From the NCBI RefSeq assembly GCF_029227915.1, contig NC_079878.1, forward strand, positions 5,768,001-5,828,000: a DNA stretch of 60,000 nucleotides, read 5' to 3'. A program made the translations under genes and the position numbers. The stretch is from Hydractinia symbiolongicarpus (lineage: Eukaryota > Cnidaria > Hydrozoa > Anthoathecata > Hydractiniidae). This document shows positions 11,161 to 20,599 of the stretch, piece by piece. Within the stretch, counting starts at the first letter, position 1. Each line of letters opens with the position of its first letter. The notes beneath the pieces were generated by a model. That model had not been told where the DNA came from and did not search any database. It worked only from the letters and a program-made list of their open reading frames with translations.

Positions 11161-11706
11161 AACTAAAACCTTATGACAAAAATGATAAAAATGTATATGG
11201 ACTTTTTTTGTTCGTAGCTGTTAGAAAAACTATTGGAGGGACATAGTTATTAATATAGTGTAACTAGCTAAATAAAATTGAGTTATGACTGTTATGGTTG
11301 CTACGAAGTTAAGTTATATTCTGCTGTCCTAGGCCCGTTCTTAAGGCTCTCTAGCCATTGAACGCTACGACTTTCTCATAATAACCGGTTGAAAATAGCT
11401 ATTAGGTAATAATAGTATGAATAGAATTTGATTTAGCTAATATTGGGTATATTTTGACTCCTAAAAAGAAATAGTACTCTAGCATTTTTTTTTTTTGCAA
11501 AACAGTAAAATTTGTTGAGTTATTTCTAAAAGGTTTTAGTAATTCTAATAGACTAAGGCATTTCACAAGATAGTTAGCGTATTGCTCTGAATAGACCCGT
11601 CATCATGCTCCATCCATACTACACGAAGGTAGCATAGAAGCACACAGTATGTTACAAAAAAATTATGGTCCTTTTTTGAACATTATATTTAATTAAAACG
11701 TATATA

Positions 11707-11886
11707 CAGTTGACTCTCTCCAATCCGAATCTCTATTATCCAAATCTTTAACTATAATCCAAACAAATTAAAAATCAGCGTCGATTTTCCTTAAGAAACT
11801 CTCATAATCTACTTTCTACTATCCGACTCTCTGTAATCTGAAAGAGAATTATCCCCCTTGAGATTCGGATTAGAGAGAGTCAACTG
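11707..11886. mobile_element. pogo/Tigger-like MITE, 180 bp, TA target duplication
   Basis: The ends read inward CAGTTGACTCTCTCCAATCC and CAGTTGACTCTCTCTAATCC, matching over about 27 bases with one mismatch and flanked by TA on both sides. CAGTNNACTCTC ends are typical of the pogo/Tigger group of Tc1/mariner. There is no coding capacity. The interior repeats ATAATCC/CTATCC-like words that echo the TIR. Confidence 0.85.
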
Positions 11887-12117
11887 TACATACATTTCAA
11901 TAAAATAATTTGTTATAATTTTTCTATACCGAAATATCGCCGCTTTATTAAAAGAAAAATGCTATTCAGTTGATGTCGACATAAGTATGATATATAAAGG
12001 TAGCAGAACTACTTTAGGATCCACTGACAGAGATGCGACAAGGTTAGATGAAAAGACTGATCGACTTCCTCGAACACATATGCATATAGACTTGATAAGC
12101 GCAAAACAAATGTTACG

Positions 12118-12715
12118 TCATATCCATGCCGAAAGTTTTAAAAAATGTTGTTTACGCTTTTCAGAAATCATTTCGGAAAGCCGAGTATAGAACTTTTGAC
12201 ACACGCGACCCATTCCGCCACACACGGATATCGCTAGTGGCGTTAAAGTTTCATGCTCTACTTGCAAAATAAGTTTATTGTAATTTTTCTTTTTTTCCTT
12301 TTTATTTACATCATATGCTTTTGGTAGCACACCTTCGCATCTAAAAATGCCATTTGACCAGTGTTCCAAAAGCCTCTTGTGCATACATAACTCTCGATTC
12401 CTGAGAAACATTCGCTGTCCACTGGCTCAATGGCTCACCAGGTAACTGTTGTAGACACGGTTCAATGCGTACATCATGACAAACCTCTTTTAGTTACATC
12501 CCAGTGACATTACGGATTTCATTGTCTAAGCGAAAGGAAGCCACATTATTTGCATGACAAAGCATGATCAATTGTGAACTTGAAATTCGAATCTGAGCCC
12601 AGAAGCATAGCTTGTTAATTGTGTATCTCTCGTTCCTTGAAGGTAGTCAGTCAACTAGATACACTGCTTCCTGGTTGATATCGTTCAGTCTGATTTCCTG
12701 CTTACACATTTCACT
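12118..12715 (-). pseudogene. Retroelement C-terminal region, decayed (EVCHDV...VEHETLTPL type)
   Basis: Reading the minus strand: FTIDHALSC, then ASFRLDNEIRNVTGM, a TAA, LKEVCHDVRIEPCLQQLPGE, then NYNKLILQVEHETLTPLAIS, VCGGMGRVCQKFYTRL and SEMISEKRKQHF. From memory, the order DHALSC, EVCHDV.(I/V)EP.LQ.L.GE, VEH..(F/L)TPL, GG is the tail found at the C-terminus of many reverse-transcriptase-bearing proteins of cnidarians. At least one stop and two frameshifts separate the blocks. No reverse transcriptase core is left here. Confidence 0.7.
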
Positions 12716-13290
12716 TCTGACATGATCAAGAATGACACTAATCTTAGCAATTTATTTTGTTTGATTGTTTTTTCTTTTGTTTCAGTTCTGGATCTTCTTC
12801 ATATTGTCGAGTCTGTTTTTTTATTTGTTTACCAAGATATTCAGTTATTTGTGATAAGTTTTAGAATATTCGTAAGACGACCAAGTTTAACCGGGAGTGA
12901 CAGCAGTTGTCTCTCGTTATTGTTTACTTTAATACCTCCCGTCAGTGCTGGTATTAATTCGAATTAATAACTACGAGTACTTCTTCCAATAATTATATAT
13001 GTGTGGTATGTTCGCATACAGTATGTTAATTTATGCTTGTAGCCAGCCACTGATAAAACAACTTTATGTCCCTTGCGACTCTGTTTTAGCAATTTTACTC
13101 AGCATCTTTAATTCATTAATCCAATCTTCTACCTTATCCAAAATATATCCACCTTTCAAGCTTCTTGAACCAATTACATTATTACATTATTACCAATTAC
13201 ATGTTACAAACTGCGGTGTGATAAATTAGTTTCCTCAAAAAATTATTTTTTTAACTAAATTTTACTTATTGGATTTGATTTTCACATGGC

Positions 13291-13503
13291 AACTACAATC
13301 ATGTTCATAATAGTTTTGGAAAAACCACTTTCCCCCTCCCCCCACTCTTCAGTGTTGGTTGGAGGTCTTTTCCAGAGTCGCCGGCAGTATTTTGGGGCAC
13401 AAATCAACACAAAATCAACACTGACTGTTGGGGGAGAGGGGGGAAACTCTGAAAAAAGCCTCAAAAGCCGTTTTTCCAATAATTTATGAACATGATTGTA
13501 GTT
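13291..13503. mobile_element. MITE, 213 bp, with perfect 20-bp TIRs
   Basis: AACTACAATCATGTTCATAA at 13291-13310 is exactly reverse-complementary to 13484-13503. The match continues imperfectly through TTGGAAAAAC and through the C-run/G-run and CAACACTGA/TCAGTGTTG parts, so most of the element can fold on itself. Frames on both strands are by-products of the palindrome. No target duplication was identified. Confidence 0.8.
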
Positions 13504-13624
13504 ATAGCTCAGCAAAACCTGAATAACTGAACGTATATCCCGAGTAAATTAAAAAATTTCCTTCTTTCATTTCTTTTCTTATAGTTACCTCTTTTTTTGA
13601 AACATTTGTTTGTAAAATTTTTTG

Positions 13625-13755
13625 AATTGATTTGCATTATTGTTTGTTGCAGTATGAAACTAATTACACACCATGTTGTTCTTCCATTTGAACTACCACC
13701 TTTTAAAGATGGATTGGATTCGAACCAATAACTTTCATGGTTTTACAACAATGGA
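13625..13755 (-). repeat. tRNA-like dispersed repeat, copy 2
   Basis: About 90% like 8780-8940 by eye over some 130 bases and in the same orientation, with the same T-arm and box B. The differences are scattered substitutions and a 4-base gap (TTACTGCACACC compared with TTACACACC). Confidence 0.7.
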
Positions 13756-14404
13756 AATATTTTTTAAATAACATAACACAGAAATACAAAAGGTCACACA
13801 TAGTATCAGTATTTACACAAAACTAATTTTGTTACCAGAAAACTTCCTTGTCCCACTCTTCCAAGAATCATTTTCATCAAAGTTTTTTTTGGTTTTACCT
13901 GCATTAGAAATACAAAAAAACAAACAAAAAAAACAGCAAAAATTACCACCAAATTGATTAACATAAAAAGCAAAGTATAAATTAGAACAGAAAAATCCCG
14001 AGAAGAGTTGTGAACAAAAAACATTGCGCATCATCATTAAATTAAAACAACAGAAATTTATCTAGTTTTTAAAATCATTACACTGTAAAACTAATTCCAC
14101 CACTCCACGACTGTTATAAATTAAAACAGGATGTAAAAGTTTCAGAAATTGCTTATTCAATTTTTCAGCATAAGTCGCAATAAAGCCTTGAGGTAGGAAA
14201 TTAGCTGACTGAAAAGAGGGATATACTTCAACTTAGGGGTATTTCAACTGGCAATATTACCTGTACATATAACATCCCTCCTGAAAGTCAATATACTGAA
14301 TAAAAATTTGACTACTTATTTGAATAATTATGGTACCAAGTTAGCAGTATCTCTACACTGTCTCAGTTTAACAAGTATTGTACAGATTTCAGACATGTCT
14401 AGCC

Positions 14405-15890
14405 TAGTTAAAGGGGAACTCCAGTAAAAATCACTTTTCTTTTTTTTGTTTGTTTTATACGTACTCAGAAAAGCATAAGAAATCAAAAAAAAACTTACTT
14501 TACTTGTTTTTCTTATTTAAAATTGTTGTACAAGCCTTCGCATATTCAATTTTTTTCTCATAAAAAACAGACAGGCGCGATTTCATTACGGACCGGACCC
14601 GATTATAAATAATGACATCACATCGTGCAGAAAGTTTAAGCGAGCGCATGTTAAGACCTATAAATACAGCTTACATTAAATCGCTTTTTGTATGTAATTT
14701 ACGTTTAAATCTTTAAAAAATGGTTAGTTGCTCTGTGTTTCTATGTACCGATCGATCAGAGAAGTGTAAAGAAATAAGTTTTCACAGAATCCCGTCTGTG
14801 AAAAAAATAGAACTCAAAAACGGCTAAACAAAATACGTTGTGCAGGTGATCTACCAAGCGATCAAAGTTTTTATATTTGGTTGGCGCACTTCACAGATAG
14901 TTCTTTTAAAAGATATCTGCAGGAAATAAACTTCCATATTAAGATACTCTGCTACTTTGTAAAAATGCCATTTTAGCTAGTGAACGCGATTAAAGTTTCT
15001 CATTTCTTCTTATCTCAATATTTGTACTTATATCCACAGAACTCAACCAAATAACGTTTTGTACATTTTTATATTAAATAAGAGAACATTATACGAATTT
15101 CCAATACAAACACCGACAAAAAAGCTTTCTAGTTACACATGTATCTTTCGTAGCGCTCAAGTTTCTATTCTTTGTTTTTCAAAAAAGAAGCTTTTTTGAT
15201 GGAAGGACATGCCAAGTATTTTCAGGAGGTAAATGTACCCATTTTCTTCAATCTTTGTAACTTTATAATGGCTGCATGTAATGCTGATAATGCAGTTTCT
15301 AAAACAGCTTTGTCAAAACAACCACTTGTAAGTCAGTAGCTTCTGCAACACATTTATGACTTACCATAATCATAAGATTGATTTTTATTTATACAATAAT
15401 AATACCCCGTTTTACCAACTTATCTAGCCCGAACATATTGATTTTATATCACGCATTTCAATGGTACTCCATCACGGAGAAAATTTTAACGTTACATAAA
15501 ATTTGTTTACATTTGTGCGCAAAAAAGCGCGTGCAGAGGAAAAATATTGCTGAACTGTAAAAAAAAATAAATTGGCTTGTAAAGTATAAAAGATTTTTTA
15601 ATGAAGCAAATGATAAAGTTTTTTGACGAAAAGAATGTTAAAAAAAGCGATTAAGTATATTTATTTCTTAAAAAAAATAAATATTTTGCTAAGAACGTTG
15701 CTTGAGCCAGTAAAAGACACCTCATCACTTTGCATCATTATTAATTTCTCCCTTGTGAGACAGAAGAGGTTCGAAGTCGTGTGGCTGTAGCTTTGTAAAG
15801 TCTTTCTCATGAAGAGAATTATCCGATTCTATGTTTTATATAACATTTTTTTTTAAATATTTTTTTTTCACTGGAGTGCTCCTTTAACTA
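14405..15890 (+). mobile_element. THAP-domain DNA transposon relic, 1.49 kb, both TIRs present
   Basis: The left end TAGTTAAAGGGGAACTCCAG and the right end, read inward, TAGTTAAAGGAGCACTCCAG match with two changes in 20 bases. Inside is a broken THAP-finger frame starting at 14720. The rest is AT-rich with no frame longer than about 60 codons, so most transposase sequence is deleted or decayed. A related, more decayed copy starts at 23385. THAP-containing transposases are known in the P-element and Kolobok-type superfamilies; I cannot tell which applies. Confidence 0.8.
14720..14945 (+). pseudogene. THAP-type zinc finger fragment, frameshifted
   Basis: ATG opens MVSCSVFLCTDRSEKCKEIS and FHRIPSVKK, the typical THAP start (C-x4-C, then the FHRFP-like block), and stops at TAA after KNG (14825-14827). 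A shifted frame continues with NKIRCAGDLPSDQSFYIW, LAHFTDSSFK, matching the C-terminal HF block. The third zinc ligand Cys, expected two residues before that His, is not present, so both frame and metal site are lost. Confidence 0.75.
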
Positions 15891-15894
15891 AGTT

Positions 15895-17550
15895 TTCTTT
15901 GAGATATTAAAATTGAGTTTTTTATATAATAATTTTTCAGTGCAACCCGAATTAAAATCAACCAATATGCATAAAGCCAGCATGGCCACATCTAACATTA
16001 AAGAAGAAAAGATTTCCCAATAATGATCACGTGAGCAAAGAACAATAGAAGTTTTTGCCTTAAAGTATTGTCCAAATTTCTTTCATACAAGACAAAAAAT
16101 ATCTTCAGATCAATTGTATTTCAAGTGGCAAAAAGTATTCCTACTACTAAGTGAACACACAGCACTATTTGTCTTTCTTTAAAAAATAAGCTTACTCAAA
16201 ATAATTAACAAAATTCAATCTAGCTCAGGCTACAGAAATATAATTATATGCTTAACTCAGATATCTTTGAATAGATGACGTACACTGTCTCTTTTTTTCA
16301 AAAATAAATATAAATGTGCCAGCTCTTTCAGAACATGTATTCAGTATGGAATTAGCTGCATTTCATGTTGGTGGAAATTATATTTAAAAAAATATTCTCT
16401 TTATATAAAAAATCAACCCTGGCCTACTTTTCCACCACATCAGATTTTAAAAACTAACGTTTTCCTCAAAAAATTATTTTTTAATCTTTTTATAAAATTA
16501 TTATTCAGCAGATAATTGAAAAAAAAAACACCAATTTAAACTTTTTAATAGGAAATTTCCACAGTTAATGTGTACTATTAATAGCATGGCTTTCCAATGA
16601 ATGGCAGTAATAAGTATTATGACAATCAACAGCGCAAGTTATTGTTGCCAGAAATTGTATACTGGAAAGAATCAATTTTTATATGTAAATTATACCTATT
16701 ATCATCATTTTCCTCAAAAAGTTATTTTTTGGTCCTATAACAGCAGATCACTGAGAATTTACGGAACTAAAAATCTTGTGGTAACATTTTTAAAATTAAA
16801 AATCTTGATTTTGTAAACATTAAACGCACAAATCCTAACAAATTATAATTTTTTTAAAAATAAATTGGAATGATCATCTGTTTTAACCCTATTCGGTCCG
16901 GGGTTTTTCGCACAAACTATGACTGGGGGGGGGGGGGGCGGATTCCGATTTAAAAATGCCACTATCTGCTTGAAATATAATTACTTTTGTTCTAGAGCGA
17001 ATTTTTACATTCTGTTTGAAGTTTCTGAAAGCTAAATAAAAGTTATTTAACATATGTTCCGGTTTTTACATGGATCGGATAAAAAATTGCCAAAAATTTC
17101 CAGAAAATCCGTTTTTTCCGATTTTCGGGTAAAATCCGACAAAATCGGGAAATCGAATTAGTCACGTGTTCAAATTATTCCAAATGATTCTTCTTGATAA
17201 AACAAAGTTGTGTTGCAAGTTTCAAGTTCTAAGGATAATCCTAACAGGAGTTATTATATTTTCCCCATTATAAGGATTTCATAGAGATTTTTAGGAGTAG
17301 TTTCGAGTAATGGCCAATATCAAAGCCTCTGAAAGGTATGGGACCTAAAAAATTAGCATGCAGGTGTCTAATAGATAAATGTTAAAACTCAGTAAGTATC
17401 ATAGCCATATAACAAAGCAATCAGGAGTTATTAAAAAAAAACCGTCAGGGGGGGTTAAAATTTCAAAATATAGGTCTATACTTCAAGTTTAAGTATTTTC
17501 CAGGTTATTTGAAACCCTGGTTTGTGTAAAGGAGGAAATCTCGAGGTTAC
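15895..17550. other. Non-coding region with a 14-base G run
   Basis: A run of 14 G at 16925-16938 follows CCCTATTCGGTCCGGGG; a second G7 is near 17450. No gene. The 16850-17470 part has the look of an old DNA transposon but no matching ends were found. Confidence 0.4.
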
Positions 17551-17552
17551 TT

Positions 17553-17675
17553 GTGGGGCCGTAGATTAGTGGTTATAGCTCTCGTACTCTGACCGGGGCT
17601 CGATTCCTCTTGATGGAGATTCAACATGGGTGAGTGAATCTGAATGTTACCATAGCCCCGGTTTAATTGGTTACC
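17553..17675 (+). mobile_element. tRNA-derived SINE (5' part)
   Basis: Box A-like TAGATTAGTGG (17562-17572) and box B GGCTCGATTCC (17597-17607), one base off the GGTTCGANTCC consensus, are 35 bases apart as in a polymerase III promoter. The body (TTCAACATGGGTGAGTGAAT, GTTACCATAGCCCCGG) follows. The copy lacks the 3' part seen at 22860 and 39540. Confidence 0.75.
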
Positions 17676-17957
17676 AGAAGTTCAGAATAAAAGAAGTGAA
17701 GTTTATTCAAAAGAAATACCACAGCCCATTTATCTTTTATCATTCAGCACAGTGGGTGTTCTTTTTAACTTACTAATTACAGGCTTTTTATTAGTAGCTA
17801 GCTAAACATTGGCTTTATAGTAAAAATAAATATACAGCTACTTTACCACCGAAAGCCTCAATACAAGCTGGAATTCAGAATTGACAGTTCTTTATGCATT
17901 TCAAGCCTTCAAAGAGTGGAAACACTTTGAACGATAGCTGGCATCCAAATTACATAA

Positions 17958-18315
17958 GGCGGACGTCACAAATATCGGGTGTTAGAGTCATTTGAGCACC
18001 AAAAATAGAGTCGGTCGGTAGATCGGCGAATGATAACTCAAAATTTCAAAAAATTTTATCCAACCATCCAGCCATTAACGCGCGCCATTAAATCGCCGAT
18101 ATTTAATGATAACTTTGGCATCTCCGGCAGTTTCCGCGTGAACACTTTTCACATTTTAAAGCGAAGCACAACAATCGCTGCAATCGCTGTGGAGAGACAA
18201 CAAGCGTATAATATTTTTTGTCATTTTAGTTTTTCCGACTCAGTATATCAAAAATTTCGATCAAAAATTAGGGTCAGTCGGGTGACTCTAACACCAAATA
18301 TTTGTGACGTCTGCC
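17958..18315. mobile_element. PIF/Harbinger-like (Tourist-type) MITE, 358 bp, TAA target duplication
   Basis: The ends read inward GGCGGACGTCACAAATATCG and GGCAGACGTCACAAATATTT, matching about 30 of 33 bases, with GTGTTAGAGTCA closing both. TAA stands directly outside both ends (17955-17957 and 18316-18318). Three-base TWA duplications and GGC-type ends fit PIF/Harbinger. An internal 110-codon frame crosses the right end and is unlikely to be a gene. Confidence 0.82.
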
Positions 18316-18333
18316 TAATCATTAATAAACAAA

Positions 18334-18462
18334 TACTGACCGGTTTTGATAACGTACTGTGAAATACAAAGCCTGGCTCAAAAGTACAGACCAAGCTTGT
18401 GAGGTCTGTGCCCCTGACAAATGGCTTTGTATTTTACAGGGCAGAATCAAAACCGGTCAGTA
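18334..18462. mobile_element. Foldback element, 129 bp, about 40-bp TIRs
   Basis: The ends read inward TACTGACCGGTTTTGATAAC and TACTGACCGGTTTTGATTCT. They diverge for about 10 bases, then agree again at AATACAAAGCC. The centre holds its own small hairpin ACAGACC...GGTCTGT. It sits only 15 bases from the Harbinger-like MITE. Confidence 0.8.
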
Positions 18463-18839
18463 GCCATTTTATAGCTGAAATCTATTCTCATCTTTAAAAC
18501 AACAATCAAATTTTGCACATGATTAGATGGAATACCAATACATGGAATCACAGTCCTGATATTTACTTGCGCACGCATCTAAGTGATTATGTAATGCCCG
18601 ATGCGCACGCAGAAATGGAGGTAAAAATGTAAACAAACTAATCAGAAAAGTTACCTCAATTTCTGCGCGCGCAGGAAAAATACGGCACTATAATTGAGTG
18701 TATGGCAAATTTTAATCCACAACTACTTAAATTAGAATGTACAGTTCAAATTTTAAAGGGAGAAGAAAACGTTCGAAATTACGTTAAAAACGAACCAACC
18801 AAAAAGGGTATTTGTTTCAGTTATTTTAAACCAACTTAC

Positions 18840-19089
18840 CCTTCCAAACATTCCAAGTCAGCTCTTCGTCTGAATCAAATGTCTTTTCGCATGTTACGCA
18901 GAAGCAAATTGTATGTTCAGCAGTGGCTTTTACTTCTACTTTTTGCTCATGAGCAATCAGAGCTCTTACAGCCAACGTTCCATGTGATCCAGATGTTGGA
19001 AGCCCACGCTGGGAAAGGAAAAATTGAAGTTCAGCCATAGAAAGTTCTAAAAAATTCTGCAAACATTTAATATCTTCAACCGAAGCCAT
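18840..19089 (-). CDS. SAP-domain protein, putative first coding exon
   Basis: ATG at 19089 opens MASVEDIKCLQNFLELSMA and continues 83 codons to a perfect donor (AAGG then GTAAGT, 18839-18834). Residues about 14-45 (LSMAELQFFLSQRGLPTSG, then TLAVRALIAHEQ) fit a SAP motif, a helix-extended-helix that binds AT-rich DNA. A CxxC pair (CFCVTCEKTF) follows. Codon and amino-acid make-up is clearly coding. The upstream frame continues two or three codons before ATG without a better start. No following exon was recognised on the minus strand, which is dense in transposons, so the gene may be interrupted or its introns long. It could be a host gene or a transposon-borne SAP protein. Confidence 0.6.
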
Positions 19090-19245
19090 CAAGCTCACTT
19101 GATTTAACTTTTTAGCTTTTTTAATTAATTTTTTTGTGTAAAATATATAAGAATTGATTAAAAATTAACTTGTATAAACAGGAAAACCACGCCACCACAT
19201 AAACTTCGCATCTCTGCTAGCAGCGGTGTTGTATTTTGTCATAGT

Positions 19246-19262
19246 GATTACCCAGAATGCTT
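19246..19262 (-). promoter_or_regulatory. ZNF143/SBS-like promoter motif upstream of the SAP exon
   Basis: TTACCCAGAATGC (19248-19260) resembles the TTCCCAGAATGC core of the metazoan SBS/ZNF143 promoter motif. It lies about 160 bases before the SAP ATG, in a locally less AT-rich stretch. The link is inference. Confidence 0.35.
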
Positions 19263-19307
19263 TGCGCAACCGTGAAAGATCTATTACGTCTACCATTAAT
19301 GATCGAT

Positions 19308-19651
19308 TAGGCCCCTGGGGGCTTATTTGTCAAAATGGGTTTTGGGGGACAGGGCTTATTCGGGAGGGGCGTGGCGGGGGGTTAAATGGGAGGGGACTTA
19401 TAAAATTATACAAAAGTCTTAGTGTGCTAAAAATAAAAACAACAATTTTAATAAACACAACATATATTTCTAAAGTATAATAAAAACAAACACTAATCGA
19501 TCTCAATATCACTATTGCCTTCTTCGTCCTTGTCTACGATCGTCTCTAAGGGAGCTGCATCAATCATTTCCTCGGCATCTGGGATAAATGGGTTGTCTTC
19601 CGTCTCGTTTACCAGTTGTATTTGTTCATTGAGCATTGAGGGTATTTCGAA
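19308..19651 (-). mobile_element. Transposon 3' end with acidic C-terminal coding fragment
   Basis: From 19651 the minus strand encodes FEIPSMLNEQIQLVNETEDN, PFIPDAEEMIDAAPLE and ends EEGNSDIEID with TAG at 19495-19493, a clearly coding-like acidic tail. About 100 bases further on, 19308-19390 holds G/C-rich repeats of GGGCTTATT(T/C)G separated by G-runs, a style seen at the ends of some invertebrate DNA transposons. I infer a transposon's last exon plus its terminus. The fragment is cut at 19652-19655, where the composite repeat begins; an acceptor-like AG stands exactly at the edge (19653-19652). Confidence 0.5.
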
Positions 19652-19654
19652 CTT

Positions 19655-19880
19655 GTTGGGTGAGCGCAGAAGAACACAAGATGTGAAATTGAAAAGGAAT
19701 ATTTAGGCGGGTCTCCTAAATTTGCTTCTTTGTATGTGATATTATGATGAACACTGGCAAATCAACGTTTATGCCTTGTTTATCTGCCAACTACACTTGA
19801 TTTACTGAGAAAAAGCTCTTTGTAGGATGTAAACATATCCAAATTAGTTTTGCTTCACCCAGTGAACGGCTATCATGAAT
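19655..19880 (+). repeat. Composite dispersed repeat, copy R2 (partial)
   Basis: GTTGGGTGAGCGCAGAAGAA, ACACAAGATGTGAAATTGAA, AATATTTAGGCGGGTCTCC and CTTTGTATGTGATATTATGA match copy R3 with about 80% identity by eye. It has no decamer array and begins exactly where the coding fragment at 19651 ends. Confidence 0.75.
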
Positions 19881-20199
19881 CGCGTTTGAACATATAAACT
19901 ACATTGAAAAGGCTTCATTTATTTTTTCCATGAAGACTTTTGTAGTGTTTTCGCAAATACTAAACATGGTAGAGCAATTTTAAAGTAACAATTTCTGCAC
20001 TTGAAAATTATGAAGTATGGATGACATTACACACTGGTTGTTCACGTTCCAGCTCAAAGATAGAAATTTCGACTATTCTTTCATAAAACCGCAACTAGAC
20101 ATTCAACAATCAAGAGCAAAATTAATATCCCCAAAGTAACTTGTGAGGAATTGACGATTGATGTATGAATACAAAGCATAATAGTGAACACTCATGGTA

Positions 20200-20596
20200 T
20201 TTAGGACATACATTGCTTGTAATGTATTCTCTAAGGCTCACACAAACGGATCATGTCTCGTTGGGTAAGCGCAGTAAAACACAGGATGTGAAATTGAAAA
20301 TGAATATTTAGGCGTGTCTGCTAAATTTGTTTCTTTGTCTCTGATATTATGATGACCACCGGCGTATCGGCCATCATCCCTTGCTTATCTACCAACTACA
20401 AGTGATGTACTGATAAGAATCTCTTTGTGCGAAGATGTCACGATAATTTTTCGTTTGTATATAGTGCGAGACCATTATGAACGCCTCTTTACTACAGAGA
20501 AATACGCTCTACTACAGGCTACTACACTCTACTACAGAAAAATACGCTTTACTACAGAGAAATACATTCTACTACGCTCTACTACACGCTACTAAT
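20200..20596 (+). repeat. Composite dispersed repeat, copy R3 with decamer array
   Basis: Body 20200-20487 matches copies R1 (inverted) and R2. At 20488-20596 it continues as CTACTACAGAGAAATACGCT-type decamers, the reverse complement of the 3600-4170 array. Confidence 0.8.
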
Positions 20597-20599
20597 TTC

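Noticed and set aside
13282-13515. Overlapping ORFs on both strands
   Set aside because: Produced by the palindromic MITE at 13291-13503.
18030-18362. 110-codon + strand ORF
   Set aside because: It crosses the right TIR of the Harbinger-like MITE and has no domain.
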